Origin: Wenjunlia tyrosinilytica
GTDB lineage: Bacteria > Actinomycetota > Actinomycetes > Streptomycetales > Streptomycetaceae
Length of the DNA: 64,000 bases
Assembly: GCF_014646055.1 (NCBI RefSeq)
Contig: NZ_BMMS01000020.1
Coordinates: 294-64,293 of the forward strand
Reading direction: 5' to 3'
Part shown: positions 55,700 through 64,000 of the stretch, piece by piece
Layout: each line of letters starts with the position of its first letter
Numbering within the stretch: the first letter of the stretch is position 1
Made by a program: the position numbers and the translations under genes
Notes under the pieces: generated by a model
What the model saw: the letters and a program-made list of their open reading frames with translations, nothing else
Databases searched by the model: none
What the model was told of the DNA's origin: nothing

Positions 55700-55835
55700 G
55701 GCGCCCGCGTCTGTCTCCGGCTGCTCCGGTGCTGCGAATCGCCGACGATGCGCCCACTTTCGACGGTGGGATCAGCGGCTTCGCGGTCTCCCACAGCCCG
55801 TCCGGAACAATCCAACTCCACGTACCCCGCCCCAT
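55700..55835 (-). pseudogene. IS5-family transposase N-terminal scrap
   Basis: Reads MGRGTWSWIVPDGLWETAKP followed by LIPPSKV, the start of an IS5-type transposase. The rest is lost. This points to an insertion that helped break the GntR gene on one side and the LysR gene on the other. Confidence 0.6.
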
Positions 55836-56059
55836 CCCAAGGTCGACGATGCCTCACCACGCAGGACACGGTCTTAGTCGATTCTTAAGGGCTTCTTAAC
55901 GGCCTGTTTGATATCTCACCGCCTGATTGTGGGAGGCGATGCGGGGCTGTAGAAAACGGTGTGGCGGGTTCCGCGGGCCCGCCGTGAGTTGGCCGATCCG
56001 CAGAGAGGACCTGACGATGACGCCATGACACATGCCCTGTAGGGCCCGGGCGTTCCTCG

Positions 56060-56691
56060 CCCGACGGCATCCGCGTCCACGCCCGCGCCCGTGGCCTGGG
56101 CGGCAGGGGGTTTTCCCTGCCGTTCGGCCCGCGCCCAAGGCCTTGAGGCCGCGGCCAGGGGATGGTCGGGGTGAAGGCCTACGAAGACCGGCTCGCGCAG
56201 CAGGGCCGCGGACTCGAGCGTGTCGGGCAGCGCCTGGTCCGGTCCGGAGAACTCATGGGTGACCGCGAAGGAGAGGCTGCCGGACACCACGCCCTCGATC
56301 AGGGACGTGTTGTAGCGCTCCGCGATGCTGTGCACCGAGGCGCCGGGAACACGCGTGCGCAGCTCGGCCACGATCAGAGGGAGGACCGTCGCGGGAGCGG
56401 CGATACGCACAGTGGTGAGGTCGGAGGCGGTGAGCCGTTCCACCTCTGTCCGCAGTTCGTCGAGTCCGGCGACAAGCCGACGGGCATGGGTGATGACGTA
56501 CTGTCCGAGGTCGGTGGGCTGCACGCCGTCGCGGTGACGGTCGAACAGGGGGGCGCCCATCATTTGCTCGATGCGGCGGAGCTGGGTGCTCAGGGCGGGC
56601 TGGGAGACCTGAAGGACTGCCGCGGCCGCCCGGACGCTGCCCGCGTCGCCACCTGGACCACGACGTTCAGGTGGTGGTACTCAAGGCGCAT
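56060..56691 (-). pseudogene. LysR-family regulator, frameshifted and truncated
   Basis: The start MRLEYHHLNVVVQVA at 56691 is followed, in a different frame, by MMGAPLFDRHRDGVQPTDLG and then a good effector domain ending near VGLHPDHPLAAASRPWA. The recognition helix region is frameshifted (VLQVSQPALSTQLRRIEQ can be read across frames). The C-terminal 80 or so residues are missing, replaced by unrelated sequence beyond about 56150. Confidence 0.7.
56098..56121. repeat. hairpin CGGCAGGG-ggtttt-CCCTGCCG
   Basis: A short perfect 8-bp stem with a T-containing loop near the broken end of the LysR gene. It could be a terminator brought in with mobile DNA. Function unclear. Confidence 0.35.
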
Positions 56692-57283
56692 ACGCCGCTC
56701 CTCGAAGATGTACCGCGGCGGCGGTGCGGTGCGGCAACGGGTCCGGCCCGTGTCACACCACCGCGCGCAACGGCACGGATCCACGGAAGATGCCATCCAT
56801 GTCGATGACACGTCAAGCCTGTGAGATGTCCGGGCGACCGTGCCGCCGTATGCGATTCACCTATCACCTGCGCGGTGCCGGTCGCCGTGCCGGAATGACC
56901 AACGGTTCGGCAGTCGGCGCCCGGGGAGGCAGCCCCGCATGTGGTTTGTGGGGCGTTCGGGCCACACCACCGTCCAACAGTGGAAAGCCGACCACATCAC
57001 CTACTGGCCAACACGCCCCACCCAGGACAGCACTCCACACCCCCAGACGACACAACCCCCTCCTGCTCCGTCGGCCAGGAGCAGTGACAGCGGACTTCGA
57101 GTGGCACAGGTCACGGGGCTGAGGAACGGCTGAAGCGGAGCACCGGTCTGGAAGTCCGCCAGCCGGGCTTTCCGCCAGCCGGGCCGGCGCCGTTCACGTG
57201 GCGATGCGTCCCCGTGCCGTGCCTGGGTGGGCGCGGTACGGGGACGCGGTGGTGCCGGGATCTGCCGAGCGGGCTGCCCTCGG
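56692..57283. other. 592-base gap
   Basis: No gene supported. A plus-strand stretch around 56850 (MRFTYHLRGAGRRAG) looks like the first residues of some protein but goes nowhere. Confidence 0.35.
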
Positions 57284-57910
57284 TCAGTCCAGCCAGCCTG
57301 ACGGGACGTTCCTGTAGGTGCCGTGGTTCTTGGCGCGGTCATCAAAGGTGATCTTGTTGCCGTCGGCGTAGTTGATGACCACCAGCCGGTTGCCCTTGAA
57401 GATACGGACGTCGTTGCCGACGGTGTGCACGGCGTCGAAGCCACCGGAGAAGTCTTCGGGCAGGTGCGAGAAGGTGCCGTGCCCGGTGATGGGGCCGTCG
57501 TAGGTGATGGCGTTGTCGTCGCGGACGTTGATCACGACGAGACGGTCGCCCTTGAAGATGCGTGTGTCGGGGCCGATCTGGATGACATCGTCGATGTCGT
57601 GGGCGACCTCGTCGGGCAGGCGGTTGTAGGTGCCGTGGTCCTTGATGTGGCCGTCGTAGGTGATCCGGTTGCTGTCCTCGACGTCGACCACGATCAGTCG
57701 GTTGTCGCGGAAGAGCCGCACGTCGGGGCCGATCTTGTAGGCCCCGTCGATCCGGTCGGCGAAGTCCCTCGGAAGGTTGGCGAAGGTTCCGTGCCCGATC
57801 GTGGAGCCGTTGTAGGTGATCTTGTTGCCGTCTGCGGTGTAGATGACAAGCAGTTGGTCCCGCCGGAACATCCGGACGTCGTCACCGATGTGCAATGCGG
57901 CGTCTAGCAC
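57284..57910 (-). CDS. four-repeat hemopexin-like beta-propeller protein
   Basis: A 208-residue protein consisting almost only of four repeats of about 51 residues. Each begins with an (I)D(A/D)-type start, runs through IGPDVRLF or VGNDVRIFKG, then RLVVINYADGNKITFDD, and ends HGTFSHLPEDF or HGTYNRLPDEV. The pattern DAA...(I/L)FKG....I and the LP..F linkers are those of hemopexin repeats, predicting a single four-bladed propeller. GTG at 57910 has an AGAGGGGG ribosome site. No signal peptide is seen. Possible roles are ligand or protein binding; hemopexin-fold albumins and insect-directed bacterial proteins are known. It stands alone between IS remnants. Confidence 0.7.
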   Translation of the reverse strand: MLDAALHIGDDVRMFRRDQLLVIYTADGNKITYNGSTIGHGTFANLPRDFADRIDGAYKIGPDVRLFRDNRLIVVDVEDSNRITYDGHIKDHGTYNRLPDEVAHDIDDVIQIGPDTRIFKGDRLVVINVRDDNAITYDGPITGHGTFSHLPEDFSGGFDAVHTVGNDVRIFKGNRLVVINYADGNKITFDDRAKNHGTYRNVPSGWLD

Positions 57911-58209
57911 TTCAGGTCCCCCTCTTCCTGCTGGGCTGAATGTCCTCACCGACCTGTCCGTCCGGTACGGCGGTTAACCCCTGGTTTCGGCCTGTTTTGC
58001 GAGACTTCCGGCCTTGATGGGCAATGATCAAGGTTCGCTGTTACAGGGCACTTGTCCTGTGACAACTGGGGCCAGGAGCGTGTGCTCCGGGCGGTTGCTT
58101 GTGAGGTGTGCCGAGCGACGACGCCATCTCGAGGCCTGGGCGTGGCCGTACGAGAGGGCAGGAACGGGCTGCCGACGCGCGACCATGAGGCCGGTCAAGC
58201 ACGGCTTGT
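57911..58209. other. non-coding gap
   Basis: Upstream of the hemopexin-like gene. Must hold its promoter. No gene seen. Confidence 0.35.
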
Positions 58210-58440
58210 CACCTCGATGATCAGGGGGAGCCAAGCCATTGTCCTCACGGGTGTCACACCGCGCATCGCCCGCGACAACGTCCGTGCCCATATCCCCGAC
58301 GCCGTCGCGCTCGCCCGCTCCGGAAAGGTCGCCCCAGGACGCGTTGTCTCCCGCGTCCTCGACTGGGAGCAACTGCCAGACGCGCCAGCCCAGAAGCGCC
58401 TCAAACCCGTCTTCGTGCGCGACATCGCTTCTCCCCCGAC
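58210..58440 (+). pseudogene. oxidoreductase C-terminal scrap (possibly zinc alcohol dehydrogenase)
   Basis: Reads PRIARDNVRAHIPDAVALAR and then GKVAPGRVVSRVLDWEQLPD followed by KRLKPVFVRD. The helix-then-PGRVVSRV pattern resembles the end of zinc-binding dehydrogenases. It has no start and no upstream half, so it is a fragment. The family assignment is tentative. Confidence 0.35.
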
Positions 58441-58624
58441 GACACCTGGGACGAGGCCACCACGAGTGTGCTGTCAGAAGGCACTGAGCACCGGCACATT
58501 CCAGCCGCGCAGGGCCGGTCCCGGCCCGGTGGCCGAAGAACACCACACCAGGCCGGGACCGGCCACAGCAAGCACAACCGCAGGCTTGCGGGGCGCGACG
58601 ACCGGGCCCGCCCCGCTGCACTGG

Positions 58625-59054
58625 CTGAGTTCGCCCGGTCAGCGGGGTGACAGCCCGATGTTCGCTGCGGTGCTGGACGGCTTACGCATCCGGCGCGCCG
58701 CAGCGCGGGCCGTCCGCGCAGCCGGCCGGACCGGGTGCGCGGCGGCAAGGCGTACTCCAGCCGCCGCAACCGCGCCCACCTGCGACGGCGCGGCATCAAA
58801 GCCACCATCGCGCAGCCCGATGACCTGCGGGCCCACCGTATGCGCCGCGGACGCTGCGGCGGGCGGCCCCGGCCTTCGACAAGGCCCAGTACCGTCCCCG
58901 CAGCGCGGTCGAGCGATGCGTGAACAAGCCGAAGCAGTTCCGCGCGGTGGCCACCCGGTAAGTCAAGCGCGACTACACCTTCAACGGCACCCTGACCGCC
59001 ACCGCGATCGTCTGGCTCCTTGACACCGTCCAAGAGCAACCAGGAACGACCTAG
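58625..59054 (+). pseudogene. IS5-family transposase C-terminal fragment (second type)
   Basis: Across frames one reads DSPMFAAVLDGLRI, GGKAYSSRRNRAHLRRRGIK, PAFDKAQYR, AVERCVNKPKQFRAVATR and YTFNGTLTATAIVIWL-like text ending GTT with TAG at 59052. It is the second half of a different IS5-type transposase from that at 23790, with several frameshifts. It is convergent with, and touching, the small repeat-protein gene. Confidence 0.75.
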
Positions 59055-59275
59055 TGCCGCCTCGTAATACCCTTTCCGTCAAAGTAGTACTGTCCGGAGC
59101 GCCTGATGTAGCCCTTGCTGTCGTAGAACTCGTCTCCAGGCTTCCTGAGTGTGCCCTGGTAGTCGTAGAAGTTTTCGCCAGGCTGTCTGAGGATTCCTTT
59201 GCCGTCGTAGAACTCCTGGTCGGGAAGCCGTAAGCAGCCCTTGCTGTCGAAATACCTTTCGAACCGTGAGTACAT
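59051..59275 (-). CDS. 74-residue protein of 15-residue YDxKG repeats
   Basis: Five consecutive repeats of about 15 residues: YFDSKGCLRLPDQEF, YDGKGILRQPGENF, YDYQGTLRKPGDEF, YDSKGYIRRSGQYY, FDGKGITRRH. The invariant pattern is (Y/F)D-x-(K/Q)-G-x-(L/I)-R-x-(P/S)-G, likely one short beta-hairpin per unit, as in choline-binding-like or other solenoids. ATG at 59275 has GGGGGGAG about 12 bases upstream. I do not recognise a named family. Its stop overlaps the stop of the convergent transposase remnant. Confidence 0.55.
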   Translation of the reverse strand: MYSRFERYFDSKGCLRLPDQEFYDGKGILRQPGENFYDYQGTLRKPGDEFYDSKGYIRRSGQYYFDGKGITRRH

Positions 59276-59607
59276 GTCGGTGGTTCTCTCCCCCCGAGGC
59301 GGTGTCTGGCGTGGGGCGGTTGCTGGGCGGTGGAGCCTTGCGGTGCCTGTGGTCCTGCGAGGGCGAGTGGCCCTGCTCCTGGTGCCCAGCGCTTCTGCCC
59401 ATCCCCATCCTCCCGCCGGCGGCGCTGTATGACAGCCCAACAGCCAATCCACCCGCTCCAGAGATGGACTGCGCCCTCCGGGGAACCCACGCACGGCGCA
59501 CACACAGGCGAGCGCGGCCCGGCACGCCCGTCCAGGACCGGGGCCCGCACTCCTCCCCCAGCCACCTCGACGATCCGCCCAGCGGGACTCGAGGGGTGCC
59601 AGTGCTT
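59276..59607. other. 332-base gap
   Basis: Between two minus-strand genes. No gene, repeat or recognisable promoter seen. Confidence 0.35.
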
Positions 59608-61911
59608 CTACTGCGTCCGCACCTCCAGTTCACGCAGTTCGGCAGTGGCCTCCGCCTGCCGAGGGCTGTTCAGTTCGCGGAGTGCGTCGTGGGCGGCGAG
59701 CAGGGTCTGACGGGCCTCGTCGTAGCGGGCCAGTCGGCGGAGGACGATGCCGAGCTCAAGGCGGACGGCTTCGGCCCAGGCGGCAGTGTTCGCGGCCTCG
59801 AAGATCGCCAGTGCCTGCTGGAGCGGTAGTTCGGCCTCCCGCCAGCGTCCCAGTGCCGCGAGGTCGTTGCCGATATGCTGCCGGGCCACCGCGAGGTACA
59901 GGGTGATCAGCTCGGCAGGCACTCCGGCCATGTCCGCAAGGCTGATCGCCTCGCTGCGCTGGTGGATGGTCAGGGCTTCCTGGGCGTTGCCTGTCAGGCG
60001 CAGGTGATTGCCCAGGGTGTTCAGGGCCGAGAGTTCGGCGAGGCGGCCCTGCTGGGAGTTCTCGTCGGCGAGGGAGGCGGCGGACTCACGCAGCCGGGTT
60101 ATGGATTCCTCGGTTCGGCCGACTCGATGCATCGCCGATGCCCCGTAGCCGAGCGCCCAGCCCGTTTGGAGCCGGTCTCCGATCTCACGGGCCACCGTCA
60201 AGGCGGCGTCGGCGGTGGCGATCGCGGCATGGGGGTCGTGGACGCAGTTGTTGTAGGACCAGGCCAGGAAGTTGAGCTGAACGGCCTCGTCCTGACGGCT
60301 GCCCAGAGCGCGGGCCGCGTCGACTCCGGACTGGAACACCTCTACCCACAGTTCCCAGTGCTGGTTGAGGTCGGAGAACCAGTGCATCGCCTTGGCGGCG
60401 TCGATCACCTGCTGGTGGCGTCCCGTGGCCCGCGCTCGGTGCAAGGCTGCGAGCCACTGGGCCCGCTCGGACTCCAGCCACGCGCGGGCCTGGTCACGGG
60501 TGGCGGGGGCGCCGGTGGGATCGGGATCGTCGTGCGGCGTGTCCTGGTGGCGGTCGGCATCGAAGCGCAGCGCGGCGGCGGTGGCCCGGCGCAGCATCCA
60601 CCGCGCCGTCCGGTCCACAGCGGCTTGGGACACCGCGGGGCCGTCCTCAGTGGTCACCTGTTCGGTGGCGAAGAGCTTGAGGAGGTCGTGGAAGCGGTAG
60701 CGCTCGGCTGCGCCGTCGGGCTGCAGCAGGCCGGCATCCGTGAGTTCCTCGGCGCACCGGGCCACCTGGTCGAGCGGCAGGTCGGCCAGGAGGGCGGCGC
60801 TCTCGGGGCTGAAGTCGCTTCCGGCAGCCAGGGAGGCCCGGCGCAGTACGGTCCTGGCGGCCGGGGCCAGCTGCCGGTAGGACAGGGCGAACGCCGCCCG
60901 CACCTGAAGGTCGCCGACCTGGAGTGTGTCGAGGCGACGCCCTTCCTGGGCCAGTTGGGCGGCCAGCTTGCTGATGCGCTCGTGGGGCCTGCCGGCGAGG
61001 CGCTGTCCGGCGATCCGTACGGCCAAGGGCAGGTATCCGCACAGTTCCACGAGATTGTGGGCGGCCTTGGCCTCCTGCTGTACGCGCTGGGGGCCGATGA
61101 TGTGGCTCAGCAGCTTGATTGCCTCTTCCCGTCGAAGCAGCGCGAGGGCGGTCCGGTGTACCGATTCGAGACCGGCCAGGGTGTGCCGGCTGGTGACGAT
61201 CGTCAGGCAGTGCCCGGCGCCGGGAAGCAGGGGGCGGACCTGGTCCTCGCCCGCCGCGTTGTCCAGTACGAGCAACAGCCGCCGGTCGCGGACCACGGAC
61301 CGCAGCAGACCCGACCGGTCGTCGGTCGAGGCCGGGATCGCGCGTTCGGCCACGCCCACCGCACGCAGCAAGGATCCGAGAGCGTCGCGCGGGGTGATCG
61401 GCTCCGGGTCCATACCGTGCAGGTTGAGGGCTAACTGCCCGTCCGGGAAGTGCGGCGAGAGGCGGTACGCGGCGTGCACGGCGAAGGCGGTCTTGCCCAG
61501 GCCCGGCTGTCCCGACACCACGCTGACCGCTGAGCGGGCGGGGTCGGCGCCCTCTGCCAGGGCGAGCAATCCGGCCAGGGCCGGACCGCGAGCGACGAAG
61601 TCGCTGATGTCACGCGGCAAAGCCAGAGGGCTGTGGGCCTGCGGCCCGGTACACGCCCGCGGGCGGGGCCGTCCGAGGCAGGCGGCCCGCTCCAACTCGG
61701 CGGCGGTGTCGTCATCGAGGCCCAGCCCGGCTGCCAGGGCCTGCACGGTCCGTCGCTGCGGTCCACGGGCGCGACCGCGTTCCAGATCGGCCAGTGCGCG
61801 CACGCTCACCCCCGCGGCGTGGGACAGCCGCTCCTGGCTCAGCCCGGCGCGCTTGCGCAGGGCCAGTAACAGCCGCCCGAACTCCTCCGTGACCGGTGCG
61901 GCAGGGTCCAT
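59608..61911 (-). CDS. HTH/NB-ARC/TPR transcriptional regulator (AfsR/STAND type)
   Basis: A 767-residue STAND regulator. Residues 8-65 are a Cro/C1-type HTH: FGRLLLALRKRAGLSQERLS and GVSVRALADLERGR. The NB-ARC domain follows, with P-loop VVSGQPGLGKTAF (Gly134-Thr141), Walker B RRLLLVLDNAAGE and sensor IVTSRHTLAGLE, then LCGYLPLAVRIAGQRLAGRP. From about 430 to the end are tetratricopeptide repeats (for example GWALGYGASAMHRVGRTEES, ALNTLGNHLRLTGNAQEAL). It probably senses a ligand or protein through the TPRs and switches nearby biosynthesis genes. It is divergent from the lanthipeptide synthetase 256 bases away, which makes that gene a likely target. Confidence 0.93.
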   Translation of the reverse strand: MDPAAPVTEEFGRLLLALRKRAGLSQERLSHAAGVSVRALADLERGRARGPQRRTVQALAAGLGLDDDTAAELERAACLGRPRPRACTGPQAHSPLALPRDISDFVARGPALAGLLALAEGADPARSAVSVVSGQPGLGKTAFAVHAAYRLSPHFPDGQLALNLHGMDPEPITPRDALGSLLRAVGVAERAIPASTDDRSGLLRSVVRDRRLLLVLDNAAGEDQVRPLLPGAGHCLTIVTSRHTLAGLESVHRTALALLRREEAIKLLSHIIGPQRVQQEAKAAHNLVELCGYLPLAVRIAGQRLAGRPHERISKLAAQLAQEGRRLDTLQVGDLQVRAAFALSYRQLAPAARTVLRRASLAAGSDFSPESAALLADLPLDQVARCAEELTDAGLLQPDGAAERYRFHDLLKLFATEQVTTEDGPAVSQAAVDRTARWMLRRATAAALRFDADRHQDTPHDDPDPTGAPATRDQARAWLESERAQWLAALHRARATGRHQQVIDAAKAMHWFSDLNQHWELWVEVFQSGVDAARALGSRQDEAVQLNFLAWSYNNCVHDPHAAIATADAALTVAREIGDRLQTGWALGYGASAMHRVGRTEESITRLRESAASLADENSQQGRLAELSALNTLGNHLRLTGNAQEALTIHQRSEAISLADMAGVPAELITLYLAVARQHIGNDLAALGRWREAELPLQQALAIFEAANTAAWAEAVRLELGIVLRRLARYDEARQTLLAAHDALRELNSPRQAEATAELRELEVRTQ

Positions 61912-62167
61912 GTCGCATTCCTTCTGTTCAGCGTGGTCCGGCCTCAGAGATCTTCCCGGCAGAAGTATGCCAGGCCGTTATTCCGCCGGGAGAACTGCCT
62001 GGTGCCTCGTGGGGCCGGACTGGTCGACTTGATCTACCCGCACAAAAAGCCGGATCGCAAGAATTTACGGCATCGTTCGGGAGCGGGGCCCTGCACCCGG
62101 AGGGTTGGCCATCCCGGCGAGGCGATTGAGACCACATCGTCCGCGCGCCCTTGCAGGAGAGGAAATC
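61912..62167. promoter_or_regulatory. divergent region between STAND regulator and LanKC
   Basis: A 256-base gap that must hold both promoters. The stretch near 62025-62070 (TTGATCTACCCGCAC, then CGCAAGAATTTACGG) is the most AT-rich part and the likely LanKC promoter area. I looked for a small lanthipeptide precursor with an LLDLQ-type leader here and did not find one. Confidence 0.4.
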
Positions 62168-64000
62168 ATGGACAGAGCCAACCATCTCGCCTACTGCCGA
62201 GCGGGCGTGCAGTTCTACGACCACCCCGGCCGTTCCCGGGCCGGCACGCCGTTCCCCGCGACCGGGCGCCCGGCGCCGCCCGGCTGGCGCCGCATCGAGA
62301 CCAGCACCTGGGTGTATCTGAGCCCCGAGAACGCCCAACTTCCCGATCAGGGCTGGAAGATTCACGTGTCGGCCAAGGCCGATGACGCGGCCGAGGTCAT
62401 CGACACGGTGTGGGAGTACTGTCTGTCCCGTTCGCTGACCTTCAAGTTCCTGCCGGATACGCGGGCTCACCAGTCCACGAACAGCAAGTACGCGCCCCGC
62501 GGCAGCAGCGGCAAGCTCATGACGCTCTATCCGGTCGACGACGCCGGTCTCAAGGGCGCCCTCGACGAACTGGGGCCCGTCCTCAGCGGCTACCAGGGGC
62601 CGTACATCCTCAGCGATCTGAGGTGGCGGCAAGGGCCCCTCTACCTGCGCTACGGAGGCTTCGCCCGCCGTGAATGCCTGTCCGGGAACGGTGACCGGAC
62701 ACCGGCCGTCGCCCGCCCTGACGGGGTTCTCGTCCCCGACGAGCGCACCCCTGTCTTCCGGGTCCCCGACTGGGCGCCGGTACCCGGCTTCGTCGCCGAG
62801 CAGATCGCCGCCGGCCGAGTGGCCCAGGACGGCCCGGCCTTTCCGTACACCGTGGAGAAGGCCCTGCACTACTCGAACGGGGGCGGCATCTACCTCGCCA
62901 CCGAGAACGGCACCGGGCGGCGGGTGGTACTGCGGGAGGCCCGCCCACTGGCCGGCCTGGACGGCGCGGGCGACGACGCGGTGACCCGGCTGCACCGGGA
63001 AGCCGCGACGCTGCGCCGGCTCGCTCACCTGGACGGTGTTCCCGCGCTGCTGGGCACGTTCACCGCCTGGGAGCACCACTTCCTGGTCCAGGAGTACATC
63101 GAGGGCCAGACGCTCCAGCAGTTCACGGCGACCACCAACCCACTGACCATGCCAGGCCGGGATGCACGGCAGCGCCAGGAGTACGTGGACACGGTCCTGG
63201 ACATCCTCGACCAGCTCGAACGAATCCTGGAGTCCGTCCACGCCACCGGAACCGTCTTCGGCGACCTGAGCCCCAGCAACGTGATGATCCGCCCCGACGG
63301 CCGCATCGCGCTCATCGACTTCGAGATCGCCTTCCGGCCCGGCACCGAGGACCCGGACCCCAGTATCGCCACTCCCGGCTTCGTCGCTGCGCACGCCACC
63401 GGCTTCGACCGCGACCGCTACGCACTGGACTGCCTGCGCCTGGCGCTGTTCTTGCCGCTGACCACGATGCTGGACCTCGATCCCGCCCGGGCCGGCCAAC
63501 TCGTCGACAGGGCAGCCGAACTCTTCCCCCTACCCGCCGGGTTCACCGACCGCGTACGCCGCACACTGACCCCTCCCGGCACCACGCCCCGCACCGACCG
63601 GGCAACAGCGGACCTGTTCGCCGCCACCGCGAACGACTCCCGTTCGCCGTCGGCCCGCAAGCTGGAGCAGGCCCTGGTCACCGCGATCCGGGCCAGCGCC
63701 ACCCCCGAGCGCACCGACCGGCTCTTCCCCGGCGAGCCCACCGCCCTGCACGACGGCGGCTACACCCTCGCCCACGGAGCCGCGGGCGTCCTGTACGCCC
63801 TCACCGCCACCGGACACGAGACCGACCCCGAACACCACGAGTGGTTGTGGCAGGCCACCCTGCGTGCCGAACAACCTCGTCCAGGCCTGTACGACGGCCT
63901 GAACGGAGCCGCCCACACCCTGCGCCTGCTCGGTCGCGCCGATCAGGCTCTCGACGTCCTGAACCGAGCCATCGACCTCACCACCGACGCGACTCCCTCC
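62168..64000 (+). CDS. class III/IV lanthipeptide synthetase LanKC (3' end outside the window)
   Basis: At least 611 residues, incomplete. An N-terminal lyase-like domain (about 1-220; YCRAGVQFYDHPGR, WKIHVSAKADDAAEVIDTVW) leads to a Ser/Thr-kinase domain (about 225-480). Its beta-3 strand reads VVLREARPL, with Arg256 where the ATP-binding Lys is usual. The catalytic loop is VFGDLSPSNVMI (Asp366, Asn371), and the metal loop is IDFEIAF (Asp384). A LanC-like cyclase domain begins after about 530 (TLAHGAAGVLYALTATG, LYDGLNGAAHTLRLLG); its zinc ligands lie past the edge. It would phosphorylate, eliminate and cyclise a precursor peptide. ATG 62168 has AGGAG upstream. The precursor gene is not in the window. 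Confidence 0.9.
   Translation, partial: MDRANHLAYCRAGVQFYDHPGRSRAGTPFPATGRPAPPGWRRIETSTWVYLSPENAQLPDQGWKIHVSAKADDAAEVIDTVWEYCLSRSLTFKFLPDTRAHQSTNSKYAPRGSSGKLMTLYPVDDAGLKGALDELGPVLSGYQGPYILSDLRWRQGPLYLRYGGFARRECLSGNGDRTPAVARPDGVLVPDERTPVFRVPDWAPVPGFVAEQIAAGRVAQDGPAFPYTVEKALHYSNGGGIYLATENGTGRRVVLREARPLAGLDGAGDDAVTRLHREAATLRRLAHLDGVPALLGTFTAWEHHFLVQEYIEGQTLQQFTATTNPLTMPGRDARQRQEYVDTVLDILDQLERILESVHATGTVFGDLSPSNVMIRPDGRIALIDFEIAFRPGTEDPDPSIATPGFVAAHATGFDRDRYALDCLRLALFLPLTTMLDLDPARAGQLVDRAAELFPLPAGFTDRVRRTLTPPGTTPRTDRATADLFAATANDSRSPSARKLEQALVTAIRASATPERTDRLFPGEPTALHDGGYTLAHGAAGVLYALTATGHETDPEHHEWLWQATLRAEQPRPGLYDGLNGAAHTLRLLGRADQALDVLNRAIDLTTDATPS

Noticed and set aside
61912-62167. Lanthipeptide precursor gene in the divergent gap
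   Set aside because: No short frame with an LLDLQ-type leader followed by a Ser/Thr/Cys-rich core was found on either strand.
61928-63499. 523-codon minus-strand open frame opposite the LanKC gene
   Set aside because: A shadow of the synthetase, created by third-position GC bias.

Overview
The window is very probably Streptomyces chromosome, most likely an accessory arm region. It is uniformly GC-rich with strong third-position GC bias and many GTG/TTG starts behind AGGAGG-type ribosome sites. It carries a Streptomyces-type DUF5133 protein, an AfsR-like HTH/NB-ARC/TPR regulator and a class III lanthipeptide synthetase. It mixes intact catabolic operons with many decayed genes and insertion-sequence scraps. 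I saw no tRNA, rRNA, CRISPR array or replication origin.

Layout. 0-5.5 kb (mostly minus strand): a YbdK-type carboxylate-amine ligase coupled to DUF5133, then remnants (SDR, M20 hydrolase, ETF), a frameshifted Orn/Lys/Arg-decarboxylase-like gene and an intact aldo/keto reductase. 5.5-22.7 kb: a sugar/alcohol-type catabolic regulon. A tightly packed minus-strand operon encodes an SDR, a CoA transferase, an acyl-CoA dehydrogenase and a ribose-type ABC importer (binding protein, two permeases, double ATPase). A LacI-family regulator follows, then a plus-strand aldehyde dehydrogenase and GMC oxidoreductase, then minus-strand aldo/keto reductase, TIM-barrel isomerase/epimerase and DUF993 genes. 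Related GAAA-CG-TTTC operator-like palindromes lie upstream of three of these units.

22.7-26.6 kb: a beta-trefoil (I66-like) protein, IS5/IS3 fragments, a truncated unknown gene and a secreted D,D-carboxypeptidase. 26.6-38.4 kb: a TetR-linked cluster. Tartrate dehydrogenase, a fluoroacetate-dehalogenase-like hydrolase and a CPG2-like M20 hydrolase form one coupled operon. The TetR gene is divergent from a complete dipeptide/nickel-type ABC importer and an S9 peptidase. The same 15-bp palindrome type occurs upstream of both plus-strand operons. 38.4-45 kb: a 41-residue small protein with its own terminator, a LysR / IMPase-like / COG2085 reductase trio, and a scar where a 414-bp inversion has exchanged the 3' ends of two convergent genes. 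44.8-49.6 kb: glucose-dehydrogenase-like SDR, type II NADH dehydrogenase and cytochrome bd oxidase (CydA, CydB), a respiratory block. 49.6-59 kb: a frameshifted GH15 glucoamylase-like gene, GMC, DUF389, sugar-binding-protein, GntR, LysR and IS5 remnants, a lone MsmK/UgpC-type ATPase, and a four-repeat hemopexin-like protein. 59-64 kb: a 74-residue protein made of 15-residue YDxKG repeats, a large HTH/NB-ARC/TPR regulator, and the start of a LanKC lanthipeptide synthetase that runs off the right edge.

How the parts may work together (inference): the LacI regulon would import a polyol or sugar-like compound, oxidise it (GMC, ALDH, AKR), activate the acid to a CoA ester and dehydrogenate it. The TetR cluster would import peptide-like or acylated compounds, cleave them (S9, M20) and process small hydroxy- or halo-acids. 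Long open frames opposite the annotated genes are codon-bias shadows and were left out.
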